Shown in pieces: positions 7,146 to 15,740 of a DNA stretch of 31,457 bases (position 1 is its first letter; each line of letters begins with the position of its first letter). The DNA lies in assembly GCA_022866645.1 (NCBI GenBank), contig JALHUQ010000094.1, forward strand, positions 1 through 31,457. Direction: 5' to 3'. A program made the position numbers and the translations under genes. The notes under the pieces are model-generated. The model saw only the letters and a list, made by a program, of their open reading frames with translations, was not told where the DNA came from and did not search any database. The DNA is from Woeseiaceae bacterium. GTDB taxonomy: Bacteria > Pseudomonadota > Gammaproteobacteria > Steroidobacterales > Woeseiaceae.

Positions 7146-8975
7146 GTGAGTGACGAAGCGCAATTTGAGGTGAAAGCCTTTCTTAAGACTCTGACGCACC
7201 GGCCGGGTGTGTATCGCATGCTCGATGCGAAGCATAAAATCATTTATGTCGGCAAAGCTCGCGACCTGAAAAAGCGAGTCTCCAGCTATTTCAACCGCGC
7301 GCACGACGCGCCGAAAACTGCGGCAATGATGGAGCAGGTTGCGCGCGTCGAAGTAACCGTCGCGAACACAGAAGCCGAGGCATTGATCCTCGAATACAGC
7401 CTCATAAAACAGCACAAGCCGCGATTTAATATCCTGCTTCGCGACGACAAAAGTTTCCCCTATATTTACGCGTCTACCGAGCACCGCTTTCCGCGCCTCA
7501 AGTTTCATCGCGGGCCGCGTCGCGGCAAGGGTCGCTATTTTGGTCCGTATCCAAGCACTTCTGCGGTGCGACAGACTCTCAATGAACTGGAGAAATTGTT
7601 CTTAATCCGAAATTGCGCGGACAGTTTCTTTCAAAACCGCACTCGCCCCTGCCTGCAGTATCAAATAAAGCGATGCACGGCGCCGTGCGTAAATCTGATT
7701 TCCGCGGAGCACTACGCAAAGGATATCGATGCCGCTATTTTGTTTCTTGAGGGCAAAAACAAAAGTGTCGTCAATACTCTGGTCAAACGCATGGAAAAAT
7801 CGTCTGACGTTCAGGATTACGAACACGCAGCTCGATTTCGCGATCAGATTTCCAAACTCAAGGAAATCGAAGCGCGTCAGCTGGTCAGTCGTACGAGTAA
7901 ACTCGATCTGGATATTCTCGGTTTTGCATCAAACAGCGCTATCCATTGCGTGACCATCATGTTTATCCGCAACGGCTCGATGATCGGCAGCCACGATCAT
8001 TTTCCGCGACTGCAAGGCGAAACGGATAAACAAAAAATCATTAACGCATTCGTCGCACAGTATTACCTGGGACGTGACGCACCGAGTGAGATCATCATCG
8101 AGGTTGCGATCGAGGACGGCGACTTGCTGCAACAGGAGTTGACGGCACGAGTCGGGCACAAAGTGGAAATTCGATGCCGGGTTCGTGGCGATCGTTTGCG
8201 CTGGTTGCAAATGGCCAGAACGAACGCGGAGCAGGGCTTAAGCCTCAAGGTCGCGAGCAACGCGACCATCAAGCGTCAATTCCTGGCGTTGGCCGAGGCC
8301 CTGCAGCTGGAGGAAGTACCGCGGCGGCTGGAATGTTTTGATGTCAGCCACACGTCCGGTGAAGCCACCGTTGCGTCTTGTGTCGTATTCAACCAGATGG
8401 GCGCATTGAAGAGCGACTACCGTCGATTTAACCTCACGCCCGCGGCAGCGGGCGATGATTACGGAGCGATGTCCGAGGCACTGCGACGGCGCTACGCTCG
8501 CGTGAAAAAGGGTGAGGTTCCGATGCCGGATATCCTGTTTGTTGACGGCGGCAAAGGGCAGTTGGCGGAGGCGATGAAGGTGCTGGGTGAATTGGAGCTC
8601 GACTGGCTTAGCGTTATCGGTGTCGCGAAAGGGCGTTCGCGGCGGCCGGGGGCGGAGCAACTGTTTCGGCCCGAGGATTCCCGGGCGTTAACGCTGCCAC
8701 CCGACTCACCCGCATTGCTTCTGATCCAGCAAATTCGCGACGAAGCGCATCGATTCGCCATCACGGGACATCGGCAACAGCGGGGGAAGGCGCGCCGTAC
8801 GTCAACGCTCGAAGAGATTCCAGGTCTGGGCCCGAAGAAGCGCAGGGAGCTACTACGGCAGTTCGGCGGGCTACAGGGGGTGGCTGGCGCAGGGATGGAT
8901 GATCTGGTGAAAGTGCACGGGATTAGCCGAAAACTGGCCGAAAACATATACAATGCGCTGCATCTGGACATCTAA
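7146..8975 (+). CDS. uvrC: Excinuclease ABC subunit UvrC
   Basis: Nucleotide excision repair nuclease, 609 residues, which makes both incisions around a lesion with UvrB. Domains in order: GIY-YIG nuclease (GVYRML...IYVGKA, about 20-98); a cysteine cluster C157, C169, C177, C181 that matches the reported UvrC Fe-S site; a UVR domain for UvrB contact (about 205-240, with YEHAARFRDQI); an RNase H-like nuclease (CFDVSHTSG, ILFVDGGKGQL, RDEAHRFAI); and tandem helix-hairpin-helix (LEEIPGLGPKKRRELL and VHGISRKLAENIY). The GTG at 7146 lies four bases after the glycosylase stop and gives the normal N-terminus. The open frame back to 6936 overlaps the glycosylase and is spurious. Confidence 0.97.
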   Translation: MSDEAQFEVKAFLKTLTHRPGVYRMLDAKHKIIYVGKARDLKKRVSSYFNRAHDAPKTAAMMEQVARVEVTVANTEAEALILEYSLIKQHKPRFNILLRDDKSFPYIYASTEHRFPRLKFHRGPRRGKGRYFGPYPSTSAVRQTLNELEKLFLIRNCADSFFQNRTRPCLQYQIKRCTAPCVNLISAEHYAKDIDAAILFLEGKNKSVVNTLVKRMEKSSDVQDYEHAARFRDQISKLKEIEARQLVSRTSKLDLDILGFASNSAIHCVTIMFIRNGSMIGSHDHFPRLQGETDKQKIINAFVAQYYLGRDAPSEIIIEVAIEDGDLLQQELTARVGHKVEIRCRVRGDRLRWLQMARTNAEQGLSLKVASNATIKRQFLALAEALQLEEVPRRLECFDVSHTSGEATVASCVVFNQMGALKSDYRRFNLTPAAAGDDYGAMSEALRRRYARVKKGEVPMPDILFVDGGKGQLAEAMKVLGELELDWLSVIGVAKGRSRRPGAEQLFRPEDSRALTLPPDSPALLLIQQIRDEAHRFAITGHRQQRGKARRTSTLEEIPGLGPKKRRELLRQFGGLQGVAGAGMDDLVKVHGISRKLAENIYNALHLDI

Positions 8976-8996
8976 AATAATAATGCGGGTCGCACA

Positions 8997-9569
8997 TTGA
9001 AACTTAACCTTGCAAACATGCTGACGCTGTTTCGAATTGCTGCGATTCCCGTCGTCGTGATTTGCTTTTACAGCCCTTTGCCAAACGCACGCCCTATTGC
9101 CGCTGTACTGTTTGGCATCGCAGCCGTAACGGACCTGATTGACGGTTGGGTTGCAAGGCGCTACGGCCAGACGTCGCGTTTCGGCGAGTTTCTGGATCCG
9201 GTCGCCGACAAACTCATGGTATCCATACTGCTGGTTATGCTCGTACAGGCGGATTCCAGATGGTTTGAGGATGTGATCGCGATGATCATTATCGGCCGCG
9301 AGATCACGGTTTCCGCCTTGCGCGAGTGGATGGCGACGATCGGCGAGCGGGCCAATGTCAGCGTGTCAACTGCCGGAAAAATAAAGACGACAATGCAAAT
9401 GTTCGGTATCGGGTTCATGGTGTACAAGAACACGCTGTTTGGCATCCCGATTTACCAGGTCGGCTTCGTGTTGCTGCTATTTGCCGCTGTCATGACCATC
9501 TGGTCGATGCTTATCTATTTGAGGGCCGCCTGGCCATTTATCGTCAAAGACCAGGACAGCGCCGGCTAG
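8997..9569 (+). CDS. pgsA: CDP-diacylglycerol-glycerol-3-phosphate 3-phosphatidyltransferase
   Basis: Inner-membrane enzyme making phosphatidylglycerol phosphate, 190 residues. The CDP-alcohol phosphotransferase signature D-G-x2-A-R-x8-G-x3-D-x3-D is complete (D49, G50, A53, R54, G63, D67, D71). Several hydrophobic helices flank it, for example IPVVVICFY at the start and VGFVLLLFAAVMTIWSMLIYL near the end. The TTG at 8997 gives the family N-terminus (NLANMLTLFRI). The Shine-Dalgarno sequence is poor. A nearby ATG at 8983 is in another frame and stops after five codons. The order uvrC-pgsA followed by tRNA-Gly is the same as in E. coli. Confidence 0.95.
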   Translation: MKLNLANMLTLFRIAAIPVVVICFYSPLPNARPIAAVLFGIAAVTDLIDGWVARRYGQTSRFGEFLDPVADKLMVSILLVMLVQADSRWFEDVIAMIIIGREITVSALREWMATIGERANVSVSTAGKIKTTMQMFGIGFMVYKNTLFGIPIYQVGFVLLLFAAVMTIWSMLIYLRAAWPFIVKDQDSAG

Positions 9570-9571
9570 AA

Positions 9572-9589
9572 AAGGCGTAATTACGCCTT
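9572..9589. promoter_or_regulatory. Perfect 18-bp palindrome overlapping the tRNA-Gly promoter
   Basis: AAGGCGTAATTACGCCTT is fully self-complementary with no spacer. It starts two bases after the pgsA stop codon, and its last two bases are the first two of the TTGACT -35 box of the tRNA-Gly promoter. The position suits a dimeric-repressor operator. It could also be a weak pgsA 3' hairpin, but no U-run follows it. Confidence 0.5.
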
Positions 9590-9615
9590 GACTTAAACGT
9601 CCTACAGGCTAGAAT
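9588..9615 (+). promoter_or_regulatory. Promoter of tRNA-Gly
   Basis: TTGACT (9588-9593) and TAGAAT (9610-9615) are 16 bases apart. The discriminator CTCGCCCC after the -10 box is GC-rich, which is typical of stable-RNA promoters under stringent control. The mature tRNA begins 12 bases after the -10 box. Confidence 0.7.
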
Positions 9616-9626
9616 CTCGCCCCTTC

Positions 9627-9702
9627 GCGGGAATAGCTCAGTTGGTAGAGCGCAACCTTGCCAAGGTTGAGGTCGCCAGTTCGAGCCTGGTTTCCCGCTC
9701 CA
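9627..9702 (+). tRNA. glyW: tRNA-Gly(GCC)
   Basis: A 76-nt cloverleaf. The acceptor stem GCGGGAA pairs with TTCCCGC, and the anticodon stem CAACC/GGTTG encloses the loop TTGCCAA with anticodon GCC at 9660-9662. The T arm contains GTTCGAGC. The discriminator is U, as expected for glycine, and CCA is encoded. It sits directly after pgsA, the glyW position in E. coli. The cysteine and leucine tRNAs that would normally follow are about 6 kb away. Confidence 0.97.
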
Positions 9703-9718
9703 AGAAAAACAAAGACTT

Positions 9719-9743
9719 AGGCCGCTATGCTAGCGGTCTTTTT
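9719..9743 (+). terminator. Rho-independent terminator after tRNA-Gly
   Basis: AGGCCGCTA (9719-9727) pairs with TAGCGGTCT (9731-9739) with one mismatch around the loop TGC. A T-rich tract (TTTTTCTTTTCT) follows. It ends the tRNA-Gly transcript, so the tRNA is a separate unit here. The 86 bases from here to the next gene show no feature I can support. Confidence 0.85.
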
Positions 9744-9832
9744 CTTTTCTGCCGCATCAATTCGCTCTGCGGTTCGGGACCGGCGATATCTACCTATTGA
9801 TTGAGGGTTCGCTCGACTAGCATTGTTTAGTG

Positions 9833-11419
9833 ATGTCGCCGAAACCAATATCCACGATCAAGCTCAAGCGGTTGCACAGCGAGCTGTGTTTCCGGCGCGC
9901 ATTCCCCCGCACGGCGCTTCAGCAGCGAGGTGCTGCTGATGAACTTGATCATTTCGAAGATCTTGTAAAGCACCAACCGCGAGCGACGCGAATCCGGCTG
10001 TCCGACAGCGGTATTGCCGGATCGGCCGTGCACTACCGTTACTCTTTTGATGTTGCGAGGTGGCTCGCGCGAAAAGTGCCAGGCGCTGTGTCCATCGACT
10101 GGGCAGAGATGGGCGACACGGAGGCTCTTGATGAATTGTTGCGTCACATACTGCAACCGTCAGAGGATGAGTATTTCTTCAGCGGAGAGGTAACTACAAG
10201 AGAGTGGATCGATGCAGCTCGGTCCGCGACCATCGGGACGGATTTCGACTGGTTGCTGGCACAGCTCGAGGATGAAAATGCTCGCTCGTTCTTGCGACAA
10301 CTTTACGACGCGGCAGACATCCCTTTGATTTGGGAAATGCGAAATGATGGCTACTCCAGGACGAGAAATATTTTTCCCGTGAACGGAATTAGTGTGCGGA
10401 CTGAGATGCGCACACGGCCTCACCAGGTCAAAAAGGAAATTCAACGGCCTGTCGATTCGATTTCACGGCTGTCAACTGAGCGCGGGTCAAAACTGATCGA
10501 CGTCGCTATGGCGTCGCTGGCGGCGCGACACCGTGAAACCTATCATTTCAATTTCGCCAATCCCGATGAGGTTTATTTGGCCGATGTGGGCGAGGGCATT
10601 GCCATCGCAATATTCGGATTGCTGCCAGCGCATCGGTTCGCGCTGGAGTGCACGATGGGTTATCTCATCATCTCCAATGGCGTTCCAATTGCTTATGGTG
10701 GTGCGAGCGGTCTGTTCAAGCAGGTCAATACAGGCATCAACGTATTTGACGAATACCGCGGCAGCGAAGCATCGTATCTTTGGGTGCAAGTCATGAGGGT
10801 GTATCACACACTGATGGCCTGCACCCGATTTGTCGCCAACCCGTATCAGCTGGGGGACGGCAATAGCGAAGCGCTGCATAGCGGTGCGTTCTGGTTTTAC
10901 CATCGCCTCGGCTACCGTCCGGTGAACGCGGAGGTCCAGCGACTCGCGAGCGCCGAGCAGGCAAAGATTAAACGCGATCGACATTATCGTAGTGCTGCGG
11001 AAACACTCCGAAAGCTCGCCAGTTGCGACATGCACCTGCGCTTGCCGGGTAGCCGCCAGGCAGCGTTTTTCGACGAAAAATGGCTGGCAATCGCCTCCCG
11101 CCTGGCAACGAGCATTTTGGCGTCCGCCGGCGGAAAGACGAGAAAAGCCTGCGCGAATCGCGTTGCTGGCGAATTGTTGCTCGACGTTGGCATCCGATCG
11201 ACCAGGAATTGGACGAAGGACGAAAAAGCGGCGCTGACCTCGATTGCACCTATTGTGGCGGTGGTAAATCCGTCGGGTTGGCCAGTCGACGCAAAACGCT
11301 CGCTGCGGAAGATTCTGCGTGCGAAGGGAGGCAGATACGAATTGCCGTACGCGAGATTGATGGCGAAGGATGACAAACTGCTACCGGCACTTCGATCGGC
11401 GTGCATCAGCGGCGCTTAA
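9833..11419 (+). CDS. Hypothetical protein with a GNAT-like C-terminal half
   Basis: A 528-residue soluble protein I cannot name. Residues about 265-370 resemble an acyltransferase of the GNAT fold. A strand GYLIISNGVPIAYGGASG is followed by INVFDEYRGSEASY, like the substrate strand and loop leading to the acetyl-CoA helix, then by SGAFWFYHRLGYRPV, like the final helix and strand of GNATs. A classic Q/RxxGxG/A pyrophosphate loop is not evident, so activity is uncertain. The N-terminal 200 residues are acidic and rich in helices, with no motif seen. The ATG at 9833 is preceded in frame by GTG at 9830; neither has a strong ribosome site. It is the first gene of the segment separating tRNA-Gly from tRNA-Cys and ends two bases from a convergent gene. 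Confidence 0.75.
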   Translation: MSPKPISTIKLKRLHSELCFRRAFPRTALQQRGAADELDHFEDLVKHQPRATRIRLSDSGIAGSAVHYRYSFDVARWLARKVPGAVSIDWAEMGDTEALDELLRHILQPSEDEYFFSGEVTTREWIDAARSATIGTDFDWLLAQLEDENARSFLRQLYDAADIPLIWEMRNDGYSRTRNIFPVNGISVRTEMRTRPHQVKKEIQRPVDSISRLSTERGSKLIDVAMASLAARHRETYHFNFANPDEVYLADVGEGIAIAIFGLLPAHRFALECTMGYLIISNGVPIAYGGASGLFKQVNTGINVFDEYRGSEASYLWVQVMRVYHTLMACTRFVANPYQLGDGNSEALHSGAFWFYHRLGYRPVNAEVQRLASAEQAKIKRDRHYRSAAETLRKLASCDMHLRLPGSRQAAFFDEKWLAIASRLATSILASAGGKTRKACANRVAGELLLDVGIRSTRNWTKDEKAALTSIAPIVAVVNPSGWPVDAKRSLRKILRAKGGRYELPYARLMAKDDKLLPALRSACISGA

Positions 11420-11421
11420 TC

Positions 11422-12012
11422 CTACGATCTCTTCTTCAGATTGGACAGCTCATTGCGACGAAATCTGGCTTTGTTATTCGAGCGCCAGCTAACTGCGGCC
11501 AGCGGTGCGCAGATCAATAATCCTGAGATCAAAACGATGGCCCCGAAATTGGTATCAGTCAGCCAGTAATACAATCGCTGCAAGTACGGCTGGTCGGATT
11601 GCGGCATAACATCAATAACAGACCGCCAGGTCAAGGGTACCCAATGGCTTTCCGAGAACCACAGAAATCCCTGATACGCCCAGATTCCTGCAACTGCGAT
11701 GCCGGTAGAAATCGCGACGGCTGAAAACACCACATTCCAGAAGCGGGCGGCCCTGTCTGCCGCCATCACGACAAATCCCATTTGCACAATTTCGCGTTCC
11801 CGGCCGACATCAGCGAGCAACAGTTTTCTTGCTTGAAACTGGCAAAAAGCAAGATACGTGACTAGCGGCAGCAGGCTCAACGCGATCCAGGCCCTGGCAA
11901 TACCGTCGGTATTCAAGACGTACATCGCACTGACTCCAGCCAGCAGGGTCAGAATCCCCAACGGGCACAACCGGGCTAACGGAAATAAAGCTGTCTTTCT
12001 CACGTCCGCCAT
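11422..12012 (-). CDS. Small integral membrane protein of unknown function
   Basis: A 196-residue protein with about four hydrophobic segments: LGILTLLAGVSAMYVL (near 20-35), IALSLLPLVTYLAFCQF (44-60), VVFSAVAISTGIAVAGIWAY (94-113) and NFGAIVLISGLLICAPLAAV (near 155-175). The third and fourth flank a loop with several Trp and Tyr residues. The tail is basic (RSNNKARFRRNELSNLKKRS), which suggests a cytoplasmic C-terminus. No catalytic motif is recognised. The ATG at 12012 is preceded in frame by TTG at 12015; AGAGG lies immediately upstream, rather close. It is divergent from the DUF5916 gene and convergent with the GNAT-like gene. The function is unknown. Confidence 0.65.
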   Translation of the reverse strand: MADVRKTALFPLARLCPLGILTLLAGVSAMYVLNTDGIARAWIALSLLPLVTYLAFCQFQARKLLLADVGREREIVQMGFVVMAADRAARFWNVVFSAVAISTGIAVAGIWAYQGFLWFSESHWVPLTWRSVIDVMPQSDQPYLQRLYYWLTDTNFGAIVLISGLLICAPLAAVSWRSNNKARFRRNELSNLKKRS

Positions 12013-12104
12013 CAACCTCTGAGTCTTTTTCTGTTATAAACCGGGTCCGGTCATCCGTCGCGTACAACCATTACATATTTTCGACTCTTTTTCTGGAGCA
12101 GAAT

Positions 12105-14339
12105 TTGCCCGTTGCCCCGTTTCGGACTGTTTTTACGCTGTTTCTGACGGCTTTTTATTGCGCCTTCGCAAACGCAGATCTTGTCGATCTGCCGCGGACG
12201 GACGGTGAAATTATTGTTGATGGCCACTTGGACGAGGACGTCTGGGGCGATGCGGCAGGGATCGAACTCGTCTATGAAACGAAACCCGGGGAGAACATAC
12301 CGGCCCGAGTAAAGACTGTCGCTTTTCTGATCGAAGACGGCATAAATCTGTACGTCGGTTTTGCGGCAAGCGATCCCGATCCATCCGCCATTCGTGCCTA
12401 TCTTCGTGACCGTGATACCGCGTACGACGACGACTACGTCGGCATCATCATCGACACTTACAACGACGGTCGAAGGGGAGTTGAATTCCTGTCGACACCG
12501 CTCGGTGTGCAAATGGATGTGACGATCGATGAAGCGAGAAGGGGCGACTTCGGTAAAGAAGATGATTCCTGGGACGCCATTTGGGATTCGGCAGGGCAGA
12601 TCAACGCCGACGGCTATACCGTCGAGATGAAAATCCCCCTGACGCAGCTTCGTTTTCCAGCTGGCGAAGGGTTAAAAACCTGGGGATTTGACTTGTATCG
12701 CTCCTATCCGCGCGAGAAGAAATTTCAGTCCTCAAATAACGCTAAAGAGCGCGGCAACAACTGCTATCTCTGCCAGATCGGCGAGCTAAGTGGCCTGAAG
12801 GATGTCGAACCAGGACGTGACCTTGAAGTCGTGCCAACTCTCACAGCATCTCAGTCGGATTCAGCTGAGGAACCCGGTATCGACCCGCTGGTGTCCGGCG
12901 GCACGGAAGTCGAGGCGGGACTGAGCGTGCGTTGGGGGATAACGCCGGACCTGACAGCGAACCTGGCGATCAATCCCGACTTTTCTCAAGTGGAGGCCGA
13001 TGCTTCGCAACTGGACGTTAACAATCGCTTCGAGTTGTTTTTTCCAGAGAAGCGACCCTTTTTTCTGGAAGGCGCCGATTACTTTACAACGCCGATAACA
13101 GCCGTGTTTACGCGGACCATCGCGAGCCCCGACGTGGGCGTCAAGCTGACGGGCAAACGAGGCGATCATACCTTCGGCGTGCTGTTTGCCGAAGATGCGC
13201 TTACGAATCTGTTATTTCCCGGCGCATTCGAATCGGACTCAACGACACTGGAGCAATCAAATAGCGTTCTCATCGGGCGCTATAGCCGCGGTTTCGGAGA
13301 AACCTCGTCGATCGGCGGCGTGTTAACCGTTCGCGACGGAGACGGTTACCACAACTACGTCGGCGGTTTCGACGCGCGCTGGAAGATTAACGATCAACAC
13401 ACGCTGAGCGCACAGTATCTTGAGTCGGAAACAGAATACCCGGTAGACACCGCAATGGAGTTTGAGCAGCCGAACGGTGCGTTTGACGGCAAAGCGACGA
13501 TGGCCAGTTATGAATTCGATTCACGCAACTGGTTTGGCAATGCAGGCTACTCAAAACAGTCGGAGGGATTCCGTGTGGATTCGGGATTCAAGAGCCGGGT
13601 CGGTGATGAGTTGCTTTATGTGAACGGCGGCAGGGTCTGGCACGGCGACGATGGAAGCTGGTGGAGCACAATAAGTTTGGTTGCCGAGTACGACAATGGG
13701 CATCTCGAGGACGGCACGTTTAGAGAAGAAGACAAAGTCCTGAGATTCGGGATTGAAGGTCCGATGCAGTCCGAAGCACACGTCGCATTTCGGGCCAGAT
13801 CCGAGCTTGAAAACGGCGTGCTTTTCGATATCGAACGCGTCGGGTTTTTTGCGGAAATGACGCCCCGCAGGGGCCTGACGTTGATGATCGGCGGCAGGTT
13901 TGGTGACGAGATCGACTACGACAACACGCGACTGGGTTTCCAGAAAGTCCTCGAGCCCTCGGTCAACTGGAATATCAATCGCAATTTGCTGCTGCGAGTG
14001 CAGAGTATCTTCGCCAGCCTTGACACGCAGGAAGGTGAAAAGATCTTCGATGCGGCGGTAATCGACGCGCGAATAACGTGGCAATTCAACGTACGCTCTT
14101 TCCTGCGCATGACTCTGCAGCAATCAAAGACATCGAAAAATCCGGACGTGTACATCGACCCGGTGGATGCGGAAAGCCAGGATATTGGCCGACAACTTCT
14201 GTATTCGTACAAGATCAATCCGCAGACGGTCTTTTTTCTCGGCTACTCAGATCAATATCTGGACGACGATAATCTGAATGGTTTGACGGTCTCAGACAGA
14301 AGCTTGTTCATGAAAATTGGCTACGCCTGGAATCTCTGA
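12105..14339 (+). CDS. DUF5916 family outer-membrane protein with CBM9-like N-terminus
   Basis: A 744-residue exported protein. A signal peptide (TVFTLFLTAFYCAFANA, near 8-24) is followed by a CBM9-like/DOMON beta-sandwich (about 30-215) that begins GEIIVDGHLDEDVWGDA and contains YVGFAASDPD and DDYVGIIIDTYNDGRR. The rest matches the DUF5916 pattern: NPDFSQVEADASQLDVNNRFELFFPEKRPFFLEG is typical, and the following alternating hydrophobic strands end in GYAWNL, as in outer-membrane beta-barrels. The family is often found near peptidases or carbohydrate genes in marine bacteria, but its role is not established. The start is TTG at 12105 with TGGAG upstream. It ends six bases from a convergent lipoprotein gene. 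Confidence 0.85.
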   Translation: MPVAPFRTVFTLFLTAFYCAFANADLVDLPRTDGEIIVDGHLDEDVWGDAAGIELVYETKPGENIPARVKTVAFLIEDGINLYVGFAASDPDPSAIRAYLRDRDTAYDDDYVGIIIDTYNDGRRGVEFLSTPLGVQMDVTIDEARRGDFGKEDDSWDAIWDSAGQINADGYTVEMKIPLTQLRFPAGEGLKTWGFDLYRSYPREKKFQSSNNAKERGNNCYLCQIGELSGLKDVEPGRDLEVVPTLTASQSDSAEEPGIDPLVSGGTEVEAGLSVRWGITPDLTANLAINPDFSQVEADASQLDVNNRFELFFPEKRPFFLEGADYFTTPITAVFTRTIASPDVGVKLTGKRGDHTFGVLFAEDALTNLLFPGAFESDSTTLEQSNSVLIGRYSRGFGETSSIGGVLTVRDGDGYHNYVGGFDARWKINDQHTLSAQYLESETEYPVDTAMEFEQPNGAFDGKATMASYEFDSRNWFGNAGYSKQSEGFRVDSGFKSRVGDELLYVNGGRVWHGDDGSWWSTISLVAEYDNGHLEDGTFREEDKVLRFGIEGPMQSEAHVAFRARSELENGVLFDIERVGFFAEMTPRRGLTLMIGGRFGDEIDYDNTRLGFQKVLEPSVNWNINRNLLLRVQSIFASLDTQEGEKIFDAAVIDARITWQFNVRSFLRMTLQQSKTSKNPDVYIDPVDAESQDIGRQLLYSYKINPQTVFFLGYSDQYLDDDNLNGLTVSDRSLFMKIGYAWNL

Positions 14340-14345
14340 CGCCGC

Positions 14346-15548
14346 TCAGTCGTAAAAGCCCCGTATTCGCACTTCCACGGAGACGACTTTGCTCAGGTCG
14401 TCAAACTCGTCGGTCCAGGCGAGAACGAGTTTGTCGTGGACGCGTATTAATTGCGGAACGACGCGCGCGAGTGACGTCCTGCCGACGGTGTGCACGGGAC
14501 CGGCTTGCCCGTCGAGAGTAAGTGCACGCAGCTTGATCGCGTGGCTTCCGACCGCGCCCGATTCCATCCAGCTGACAACATAGGAATGCGCATCGACCAG
14601 GGCAATACCGACATGCCCAAGCGCGTTGCTGGAAGAAATCTCGACCGGTACCGAAAAAGTCTTACCTGAATTCGTTGACACCGCGGCTTGCACTTTCGGT
14701 TCATTGTTGGCGGCGGTAAACCAGGCAACGGCGACGAAATTTCCTGCAGCGACGATCGATGGCCCGTTGACAGGGCAACCGGAAATCACCCAGCCATCGT
14801 TCGACACCGGCGTTCCCGGTTGCCAATTCCCGTCCAGCTGGCGCGATACGTAAATATCACGAACTTCATCGTCGCTTCGATTGCGGTAGATCGCGATCGG
14901 GCCAGCCTCGGTCAAGGCAACATCGGTCTGGCAACAGTCGCAAACCCTGTCGTCGAGCAGCGTTTCATCGCTTAAAGCGCCATCCAAAGCCAGCGTCGCC
15001 CCGCGCAAAGTCATGCCTTTGTCCGGCGTGTCGCGACCGTCCAGCCACACCAGTCCGGTGCCGTTGTTCGCAGCATAGGTTGATACAAATCCATGCTCGG
15101 TCGGTGTGTCGTCCCCGTGCGGGCTGACAGGAGCACTCCACGAGGCTCCCCCGTCGCGGGAGAGGGCGGTGAGGACCTGATAGGCGTAAGGAGCATCGGC
15201 GGTGTAACTCAACCAATGTGCCAGCAGCGAGCCGGATCCGATAGGGACTACCGCCGGAAGGTCCGCCCAATTGACGAACATGTTTGCGTCTTTGACTGCG
15301 GTGACGGCTGCTCGCCACGATCCCTGATCGTAGGTCGAAAATTGCAGGAACCCACCTTCATTATTGCTTTCCATCCAGCTCAATACAGCCGCGCCTTCAC
15401 CGCTCTGCGAGAGGCGAGGTCCATACGCTGGTTTGCCACTCGGAACTGAAACGGGCTGTGGGTTCTCGAATACCGGCAGGGATTGCTCGGTGCAGGCGCA
15501 TAGCGTCGCCAAGACGACTGCAATAGGAACAGGGTGGGTAAATCGCAT
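14346..15548 (-). CDS. Asp-box (sialidase-like) lipoprotein with CxCC motif
   Basis: A 400-residue protein. The N-terminus MRFTHPVPIAVVLATLCAC fits a lipoprotein signal with lipobox L-C-A-C (lipidated Cys probably C19). Asp-box motifs appear at 130-137 (SRDGGASW) and 291-298 (STNSGKTF), which implies a sialidase/BNR beta-propeller. A conserved-looking cysteine cluster, VCDCCQTD (C203, C205, C206) with GCPVNGPS (C258), is not part of catalytic sialidases and could bind metal or form disulfides. It is probably anchored in a membrane facing the periplasm or surface. No glycan-metabolism genes adjoin it, so calling it a sialidase would overreach. It is convergent with the DUF5916 gene and lies next to tRNA-Cys. 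Confidence 0.8.
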   Translation of the reverse strand: MRFTHPVPIAVVLATLCACTEQSLPVFENPQPVSVPSGKPAYGPRLSQSGEGAAVLSWMESNNEGGFLQFSTYDQGSWRAAVTAVKDANMFVNWADLPAVVPIGSGSLLAHWLSYTADAPYAYQVLTALSRDGGASWSAPVSPHGDDTPTEHGFVSTYAANNGTGLVWLDGRDTPDKGMTLRGATLALDGALSDETLLDDRVCDCCQTDVALTEAGPIAIYRNRSDDEVRDIYVSRQLDGNWQPGTPVSNDGWVISGCPVNGPSIVAAGNFVAVAWFTAANNEPKVQAAVSTNSGKTFSVPVEISSSNALGHVGIALVDAHSYVVSWMESGAVGSHAIKLRALTLDGQAGPVHTVGRTSLARVVPQLIRVHDKLVLAWTDEFDDLSKVVSVEVRIRGFYD

Positions 15549-15594
15549 CGAGGCATTATGCGAATATTTCGGGTGGATTGCTTGGAAAGTCGCT

Positions 15595-15600
15595 GTATAC
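15595..15600 (+). promoter_or_regulatory. Candidate -10 box for the tRNA-Cys/tRNA-Leu unit
   Basis: TATACT lies about 50 bases before tRNA-Cys and is followed by a GC-rich stretch. The region 17 bases upstream (GTGGAT) is a poor -35 match. This is the best candidate for the tRNA pair, which otherwise has no close promoter. Confidence 0.35.
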
Positions 15601-15652
15601 TGCGACGCCTGCGAAGCGGGGCGGCATGAGTCGCCGCGTCATCAGACCCTGA

Positions 15653-15726
15653 GGCTAGGTGGCAGAGTGGTCATGCAGCGGACTGCAACTCCGCCCACGC
15701 CGGTTCGATTCCGACCCTAGCCTCCA
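15653..15726 (+). tRNA. cysT: tRNA-Cys(GCA)
   Basis: A 74-nt cloverleaf. The acceptor GGCTAGG pairs with CCTAGCC, the anticodon GCA is at 15685-15687 in the loop CTGCAAC, the T arm contains GGTTCGATTCC, the discriminator is U, and CCA is encoded. It is followed 14 bases later by tRNA-Leu, the cysT-leuZ order of E. coli, but is displaced from tRNA-Gly. Confidence 0.97.
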
Positions 15727-15740
15727 TTTTTTTAGGTCCA

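Noticed and set aside
12021..12095. Two copies of a GA[G/C]TCTTTTTCTG sequence in the divergent spacer before the DUF5916 gene
   Set aside because: They are short and T-rich, with no symmetry or matched promoter geometry, so chance similarity is likely.
9744..15652. Prophage or integrative element between the tRNAs
   Set aside because: No integrase, recombinase, transposase, phage gene or tRNA-derived att repeat is visible. Only the gene order suggests insertion.
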